From positions 40,850,751-40,914,750 of the forward strand of contig OX424558.1 of NCBI GenBank assembly GCA_949152475.1: a stretch of 64,000 nt of DNA. Reading direction: 5' to 3'. Below, piece after piece: positions 57,201 to 64,000 of the stretch. The notes beneath the pieces are model-generated. The model worked only from the letters and a program-made list of their open reading frames with translations. It was not told where the DNA came from and ran no database searches. How positions within the stretch are numbered: the first letter of the stretch is position 1; the number at the start of each line of letters is the position of its first letter. Origin of the DNA: Terebella lapidaria (lineage: Eukaryota; Annelida; Polychaeta; Terebellida; Terebellidae). A program made the translations under genes and the position numbers.

Positions 57201-60200
57201 GATCCGTCGACAAACTGTGGCAAGAATCCGCTTTAATCGTTTTCTTTGGGTCGCCTTGGCCACCGACAATGACGCCGCCATGGCCTCTGTGTTTGGCACA
57301 CACTCTCAATGAATCACACTTCATTTAATTACAAAGACCCCCACATGCCGGCTACAATGAACTTTGAGGGAGGAATTGTGCCAATTGGTGAGGCCATTGA
57401 GGGATGCGGTGATTCCAGTTGATTAAGTTCCTTACACCCTCTAAATGCGGCGGAGGCGTGGCTGGAACTCTCTCAAGAACTGTTTGACAATGTGGCGGCC
57501 AGACTGACTTCAATAGACACGGGGGGAGAAGCAGCGGCCCAATCCTTCCACAGCAAGCAATGGTCTGGTGTCTGCTCCCTGGCTGATCATCTTACCAGTC
57601 AGAAACAAGCATATTACAACACTTCACGTCAGTCAGTAAACAAGCGATCCTTTATTCTCCAGAAAATTGTCGTATTGGGAATATTGTGCTTTGGATTCAT
57701 GCATCTGAACTTCTTATTTATGCGAAACAGATATATTTTATTCTAATGACGGTACAAATAACGAAAAGGCGCAAGTAACATACATCTCTCTTCTATATGC
57801 ATGAGTAATTAATTGCAGCCACTAAATTGCGCGGACATGTCATGTTGTGGGTAAGAGCCGGCGGTGTGCTGACTGTGGTGGACATTGTACCACCGAGACA
57901 CTCTGGTCATTACCGCACTGACGTGACGGGGTACTGTAAACAGCTCCGTCTGTCTGTTTGTCCTGCCGTCTGCTCACCAATCATAAACAGTTGTGGCGGA
58001 CACGACAATTATCCGGGCTCTCCTGAGAGTGATAGATGGACGGAGAGCTCGAGTCATTACCTCCCAGGGCCGGGTGTCAGCTCGTCCCGTCCTGTCCCGG
58101 ATAGAGTGTGACAGGGCAGGTCAAATGTGACATGTGCTAACATGTAGACAATGTGCGTGTGCTTATTGTCCAGGGGATAAATTTGAGAAGGCAGAACTAC
58201 TTGGGCTCCTTTCCAAGTTAAACCAGTTCAGCAGTAATCAAGTTATACCACAGCCACAAACAACTCACAGAGAATGGCGATACTCTGAAGTTGCAAGTAA
58301 CATATTCTTAGATCCAAGCTTTACTTGCTCCACGTGGAACCCGAAATGTAAGTCCAGAGTGCCCAGGTGTTATCTTATCTTACCGGTAATAGACGATTTG
58401 TTGTTGCAGTATTCCCCTATGGACAATCTGGATGCAACATGACACAAAAACATAGACATCATATGTCTTATTGTAGTGCTTGTTCAGATTTTCCATCATT
58501 GTACAGAAATTACGAGTAGTTTAGCAATAGTTTCGGATCTTTTAATCCCAAACATTCATATTCAATCAAATGCATAGGAATTTGCGTGATCATAGATGAA
58601 GACATTGTCTTGTAGAGCAGCACGGGCCAGACTGGAGAGAAGCTGAGCCGACAATCCCCAGTTCGTGCTGAGAGCAGTTCTCATGGACAGCACAGAACAC
58701 AGCCAACTGACACGGGACTTCCCACCAATTTCCCGAGTTATATCTCTGATCCCAGCTCCAACATTACTCCATCTGTGATGTCTCAATCTCACTATTCCAT
58801 ACCCCTCAAACCTGCCAGCTTTACTGCTCTACAGAAGTCATGTCATCAATACGTGTTCCTAACAATCTATATGGAAAGAGGAATGTGGGAAGATCATTCA
58901 TACTGTTGAAAGGGCTATTTCGAATGAATTACTTGCTTCATGTATTCAAAAACATTTGAAATATCCAGTGGTTTTTATTTTTATTCTCAACGACTCATCA
59001 TGGCGAGTACTGAGAAACCAAAATTGATAAATATCAAGTATCTTATCAATCGAATAATAATGTTCAAAACTTGAACAATTTCGTGAGAATATGTAATAAT
59101 TGTTTCACACGGAGTTCAGTTAACAAAGTTTGTCTATAAGGCTAAGAAATCTACACCAAGAAGAAAATTCAAAACTTCAACATCACCAAATCAAAGAGAA
59201 TAATAAATATCTGCTATGTGGAGATAATGGGTGCGGTGGACACGATATTTGCACATTGCATTGCATTTTCCCAGAGATAGCACGGGATTGAAAATATTAT
59301 CAAATCGAGTATAACATGCAGCTTCATTCATTGCGGCAACATTCGGGTAGTACAAATATCAGCCGGTAGATTGTGTGAAGCTGGCTGAATGGTAAGAACC
59401 AATCGATATCGGAGAGTGGCTTCAAGGTTCCCCTACCTGTCTGGCACAAGCAAGTTATTTGCTGGTATTTAATTACCACCAAAACCTGGGTATATTGATT
59501 CCTAACCGTGAAATGAAATGGCATCAAATGATGTTATAAACCTCAAACCGATTCATATCAAACTGCAATAAAGCCTCAGTCGGGGGTTGAGTGAATTGCC
59601 CTTGTGGCCCTCCAAATATTGGTCTAATTGATTTTAATATCCCCGGACCTCGTCACGTCAACCAGCTCGATAACAAGCGACACATTATCACAGAAAGTCG
59701 CACAATCCACATCGAATACCTCCAGTAAACGAGTTTGGAGAACACACCACAATGCTGGGTATGTGATGAGGTGGAGTATGAAAGGTCGCATGTCTGAAAG
59801 ATCGCATGTATATATATAAAAACCGGTACACACATTTACCATTCAACACTTGTATACAATTGAAATTGGATGTGTTGCATCATAATAAAACATTCATATT
59901 ATATATCATATTGTGCTTTTGAAATTTCAATTGCTAAATTTATTTAGTATGTTGATGTCGAAAATGGTTGTACAGTGTAATTAAAGTGATATTGGCAGAC
60001 AGTATCAATCTAAGTATCAATCTAAGTATCAATCTATTACCACCAAAACAATAACATTCCAAAAAAAATGATTCCAATAACAAACGTAAAATACAACATT
60101 TTGCAGTAGAAACAAAGCCCAACCAAATACTTTATCAAATGACACACTGGCGTCATCAAGGGCAGACAGTGTGGTAAATGTAGTTGTTTCTACTGTACAC

Positions 60201-60540
60201 CTGATGGAATTAGTATACAACTGCCCAACAACCTGTGAAAATAATTTACAAATCCGAAACAAACCCCATGGAATAGATATATGACAAAGTTATGAATTTT
60301 GCCATACATTTCAGACCGAACGAAGAAAACATACTAGTTTAAAATATGCAATTGATTTTATGAACTGATGCCTCTTTCTCGTTGATTTCGTTATGAGTTT
60401 TCTGGTGGGGATTGTTGGAGTTTGATGGCATTACAGCAATTCTCGGTGCTTTGTATCCCTTGATGCAATACAATTCCACTCGCATATCGTTTACTCGCAT
60501 ATGTTCAAGTCAATCGAGCGTGAACTAGGTGAGGTCAGTA
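54241..60540. other. Long intergenic stretch without supported gene
   Basis: No domain, splice-paired exon set or RNA gene is recognised in 6.3 kb. Open frames of 60-100 codons (for example 55,161-55,415, 57,492-57,746, 58,134-58,442 plus; 58,562-58,792 minus) have no motif. ACAAC.GTAATTCCA-type short matches link 55,320-55,410 with 60,160-60,230 (GGCAGACAGTGTG...ATACAACTGC), a small old repeat. 60,003-60,038 has a ~13-bp triplicate (AAGTATCAATCT). Confidence 0.5.
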
Positions 60541-60595
60541 TGGTGTATGACGGCGGCCATTTTTGGATCTCGTGTTCTCGCCTCAAAAAGTAGGG

Positions 60596-60742
60596 CGAGA
60601 TCGTGAAAGTACGAAGCGAAAAGACGAATTTACGAAGCACAAACCCGAAAACACGAAGCGAAATCTTGGAACTTAATCTCGTCTTTTTTCTCCGTTTCGT
60701 CTTTTCGCTTCGTGATTTCGTGTTTTCGCTTCGTGATAGTCT
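60596..60742. repeat. Inverted repeat of ACGAAGCGAAAAGACGAA
   Basis: The 18-mer ACGAAGCGAAAAGACGAA (60,611-60,628) is matched perfectly in reverse complement at 60,696-60,713. Further ACGAAGC.AAA phrases on the left (60,632, 60,653) and TTTTCGCTTCGTGAT on the right (60,722-60,736) surround it, giving a compound foldback of ~140 bp. A frame is open on each strand across it (60,603-60,845 plus; 60,491-60,775 minus), as expected from the palindrome. GGCGGCCATTTTTGGATCTC just left may be the edge of an element. Confidence 0.75.
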
Positions 60743-61338
60743 GGGAATATTATCAGATTTCAAGCAAATCTGCAAACAAATTCCTTACCAAGAATTTTTT
60801 TCACGATTGTGTTTATGGAGGCATATACTAACATATATCAATTAGTATAAACGCAACTCCTGTAGCTAACTTTGTGAGGGTTTCCCAAAGTTGGGCTACC
60901 CGGAACCTCATCAATAAAAATTGAAAACGTAAAATTTTGATCCAAGTGTTTTGTGAATGATTGCATTTTTTTTGCAATATTCCCTGTCTATGAGGGGTGT
61001 TGCAGGGGTACTGGTAGACGGATTAAAATTAGATTATCTATGATTTTATAGGACGTCAAACATATTGGCCTGACATCAATGATTAGTGGCACGTGACAGC
61101 CGCTTATCATGAACGGAGGGACACTGAAATGTAATGTATAGTACCCTATAAAATCATGCATTTAATATAAATAATATCAATCAGGTCATTCTGTCTCAAA
61201 AGAAATAAAACAAATATGCTGTATTGCTATTATTAATAGTTGCGTTTCATTCAATGAAGACATTTCAGACATTTGTTCATTATTAGTCAGCCATGTCTGG
61301 TGGATAATCATTGCCGACTCGTCAAGCCAGATATACAG
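60743..61338. other. No recognised feature
   Basis: AT-rich sequence; no gene, repeat or RNA seen. Confidence 0.5.
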
Positions 61339-62340
61339 CTGTAACGGTTTTGGGGTGTTCCCAAAAGCTCCCCAAGGTAATTCGCGTATATTTTGTGATA
61401 TTACGGTTGAATAACGGTTTAATAAAGTGTATATGTGTTTAAAGGTTCATACGGTTGTGTATTCGTGATTTTAGAAAGGTGTTCCGCCTTGGAACTTAGA
61501 ATAATTCAATGTTGGTAAAGCCGGAAACGGAACCGGAGCCGGAACATTGGAGTACAAAAACGTAATGACGTTATTTCCGGAAGGTCATGTGATCAGCCTC
61601 GTTTTCGGTTTAAAAGGTGACATGTCGGCCACTGATTGGTTCTATCATGTTTTTGGAAATTCCGGAAAAATCAATGTTTTGGCGGACTATGACGTCACAA
61701 TAGGTTGGTCAGGTGATGTGGGTCTCAGGTGTATAGGAGCCCCCGCTTCAGAGCGGACGGCGGAGTTGGTGTCCTGACGTCGACCTGTTCAGACCCTTCT
61801 CCCTTAGCAGAGTACTCCCTTGTTCCGGCTTGAGTCATGCAGATGATTACAGTTTATGTCTTCCTACTGTACACTTAGAAAAATAAATCTGAAAACTTAT
61901 TCCGGATTGTTTTTCCGTGTTCGTTAGGGAACTTGGAAATTATGATAAAGTTAAAGTAAACGGAAAAAGAAAGTAATACGGAGAAGAAGGGAGACAAGTT
62001 AAAGGTCGGTTAAGACAAAGTTTGTGACGACGTCTGAGGGTGATCCAGAACCCAGATCACCGGAGAAGAAGGCGGAGACGGAGGTGGAAGCAGCGGACCC
62101 ACTGCGGAGGCGGTACCTGACGGAGCAGTTGCGGAGACAGGAGCAGTTGCAGTATCAGAGGCGGAGACGCTTCTAGGATTTCCATTTAAGGTGCAGTCAC
62201 GGTTGCAGTGGAGACAATACACTGTCCGGAATCCGTTTCGGCAGAGGATATTGGGAAACGATATTTTTCGGTTGGGAAACGATATGTTCGATTGGAAAAC
62301 GCCAAGCTGCAAGGGAGTATGTGTTGATTTCCTCATTAAA
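61339..62340. other. Possible old transposable-element remnant
   Basis: Shows repeated ACGGTT phrases (TGTAACGGTTTTGG, GTTGAATAACGGTTTAATAA, CATACGGTTGTG), an AATAAA, GGAAACGGAACCGGAGCCGG and a purine-rich GAGAAGAAGGCGGAGACGGA stretch. The mix resembles retroelement terminal sequence, but no paired repeat is present in the window and no coding motif is readable (the 108-codon minus frame at 62,010-62,336 is Pro/Ser-rich without motif). Confidence 0.3.
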
Positions 62341-62710
62341 GTATGGAAAAATATGTATAATCGTTAATCTGAAGAAAGAAGAACATGCGATAATGTTGTA
62401 TAAAGTCTTCAGTGTCGATCAAACCTACTATACTTGATGTAATATCGTTTTTGTGACGTGAAATGCGTTGATAATAACCTCGTTTTGAACAAATGAACAC
62501 TGATGAATAAATATGTGTCTTATGCACACACAAAGTAACAGGAGTCAAGAGAAATGTGTTTTACATGATCCCCAACAAAAGAAACATTTTACATCATCTC
62601 ATTAATAAATATTTGCTGATTTTCTGAACCATTGATGTTTCGGTGGGTAAACGATACGTATAGAGAAGGCGCCGGTTCGTAATCCATGCTGTTTCGATTG
62701 GGAAACGGAA
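62225..62710. repeat. Scattered TTCGRTTGGGAAACGATA-like motifs
   Basis: Near-copies at about 62,250 (ATTGGGAAACGATATT), 62,270 (TCGGTTGGGAAACGATAT), 62,288 (TTCGATTGGAAAACG), 62,638 (TTTCGGTGGGTAAACGATAC) and 62,693 (TTTCGATTGGGAAACGG). The spacing is irregular, so they are dispersed rather than a tandem array. Meaning unknown. Confidence 0.45.
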
Positions 62711-63170
62711 AATTTTATACATAATAATTATGAAATACGAGATCAACTGTTATACACGAGCAATACTTTGTGGTCTTTAGTGAAAGGTTACCTCGGGTGA
62801 ATTTTCAATTATATGACTGTATGCACAACATTTTGGGTGTGAAATAAGGTGAATCATGTGCCCGGGCGCGATATAATAGAAACAGTTTTGAGATTTTTGT
62901 TCTAAAACATGCTAATTTTTGTCGTTGATATTGTGTATGAAGATGGAGTGCCTTGAATTGAACGATAGGCCCAATATTTAGGCTAATAAGACCCAAAATT
63001 CAGTTTTTACCTGTTTTCTGAAAAACTGATCAGTTTTCAGATTTTCGAAGATTCCTCTTGTGCACCTTTCTGAAGTGTATAAGTTTCGATGCCTTTGAAT
63101 CGCCGGTCTGCATTTTCCTTCATAATGGGAGCTGTATGGAGTAAACTCATAGAACACTTCAAGATAGAGC
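62711..63170. other. No recognised feature
   Basis: AT-rich, short chance frames only. Confidence 0.5.
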
Positions 63171-63310
63171 TTAAATATTGGCACATTCAAATAGGAATTC
63201 ATATATTGTGGTTTCAGTGGTGACTATGAATTCGACCTTCAATGACCTTAAATACTGGCACATTCAAATAGGAATTCATATATTGTGGTTTCGGTGGTGA
63301 CCTTGAATTT
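63171..63310. repeat. 77-bp direct duplication
   Basis: TTAAATATTGGCACATTCAA at 63,171 and TTAAATACTGGCACATTCAA at 63,248 each continue AATAGGAATTCATATATTGT and GGTTTC.GTGGTGAC. Two units, the second incomplete. Confidence 0.85.
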
Positions 63311-63540
63311 AACTTTCAAAAACGCCTTTTTTTGTCAGAAAAACATTCAATTTTGGATTTTGGCGGCCATTTTCTCAAACACTGTTCAGACGGTTTTCAG
63401 ATTATCGTTTGAAAAGATCCCCCTTATGTACATGTATAAGTTTTTTGCCCTTCAGTCGCTCAAAATGGGCCCTTTTAGCCCAAACTTGGCCCAAATAGGA
63501 TTTTCCCATGTTAATTTCTCTTATGCTTTATAATGGGACA

Positions 63541-64000
63541 CACTATTGCTAATATCTCAGTTAATATCGAGATTAGGAATCAATTGTGGACATAAAGGAA
63601 ATGATATATGCTGAATATTCTCATGACCTTGAATTTCACATTCGACTTATTTTTTCAAGGTCACAGGACGAAATGGCTAATATCTCGCTTCTTATTGACT
63701 TTATAGCTTGGGAATCAATTGTGGACATAAAGTTAATGATAAACGTCGAATTTTATGATGACCTTGAATTTGACATTGATCCCGTTTTGAAGGTCATAGC
63801 AGAAAATGGCCAATATCTCGCTTATTATCGACTTCACAGCTGAGGAACTAATTGTGGACATATAGGGAATGATATATGCCGAATATTCTCATAAGCTTGA
63901 AGTTGACCTTTGAACTTATTTTCAAGGTCCAACTCAGGAATCAATTGAAAACATATAGAAAACAATGTTCAGCTTGGGCAGACATTGTTGAAAAATTACC
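63541..64000. repeat. ~133-bp satellite-like tandem repeat, right array
   Basis: Same family as 1-790: anchors GGTCACAGGACG at 63,659, GGTCATAGCAG at 63,792 and GGTCCAACTC at 63,926 (steps 133 and 134), with GGAATCAATTGTGGACATA and ATGATATATGCTGAATATTC. It runs off the window end. Its orientation is the same as the left array. Confidence 0.9.

Noticed and set aside
61339..62340. LTR of a second retrotransposon
   Set aside because: Suggestive composition only; no paired repeat, primer-binding site or coding motif in the window.

Overview
The window is animal nuclear DNA: AT-rich, repeat-laden, with one spliced gene using GT-AG introns, LINE-type and Gypsy-type retrotransposons, and several inverted-repeat DNA elements. 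The families present (a LINE whose ORF2 begins with a hydrophobic segment plus a 2A-like motif, and a Notch-type regulatory region) fit a metazoan, most likely a lophotrochozoan such as a mollusc. That placement is inference; no rRNA, tRNA or mitochondrial marker is present to test it.

Left two thirds (1-43,200): both window ends carry the same ~133-bp satellite-like repeat (1-790 and 63,541-64,000). From ~845 to ~43,190 the base layer is a diverged array of 1.2-3.1 kb units that share several recognisable segments. Three large insertions sit in it. (1) A non-LTR retrotransposon on the minus strand, bounded by the 14-bp target duplication ACATGAAATGTTTC (2898-2911 and 16167-16180). Its full-length form is 8726-16166: a YY1-like site at the 5' end, ORF1 (coiled coil + L1-ORF1-like RNA-binding region, then a NADAR/YbiA domain in the -1 frame), a 34-bp minisatellite, and ORF2 (hydrophobic leader + 2A-like motif + APE endonuclease + reverse transcriptase). 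A 5.8-kb tandem duplication (2442-8263 / 8264-14072) added a second, 5'-truncated copy. (2) A terminal-inverted-repeat DNA element, 21,200-35,173, with a probable ATGAAG target duplication. (3) Nested inside it, an 11.75-kb Gypsy LTR retrotransposon, 22,882-34,635, with ACTA target duplication, broken gag/pol frames and an extra coiled-coil ORF behind pol. Further right are a ~1.1-kb TIR element (40,434-41,509) and a ~560-bp inverted-repeat element (41,651-42,213).

Right third (43,200-64,000): a GC-rich island (about 45,900-46,800) precedes the one host gene that can be read completely. It has four coding exons (47,342-47,420; 51,222-51,614; 52,425-53,015; 53,129-53,445) joined by three phase-1 introns and encodes a 459-residue type I membrane protein: signal peptide, V-type immunoglobulin domain, two LIN-12/Notch repeats, the Notch NOD/NODP heterodimerisation region, one membrane span and a 31-residue tail ending in Thr-Asp-Val. 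It has the Notch proteolytic-switch region but no EGF repeats, RAM, ankyrin or PEST parts, and an Ig domain in place of the ligand-binding array. Its last codons are the first unit of a 36-37-bp minisatellite that fills the start of the 3' UTR. From ~54,240 to 63,540 no gene can be supported; short inverted and tandem repeats are present.

The two main items of interest are the Ig-LNR-NOD receptor and the LINE that carries a NADAR (ADP-ribose-type glycosidase) domain on its ORF1 together with a 2A-like ORF2 leader.
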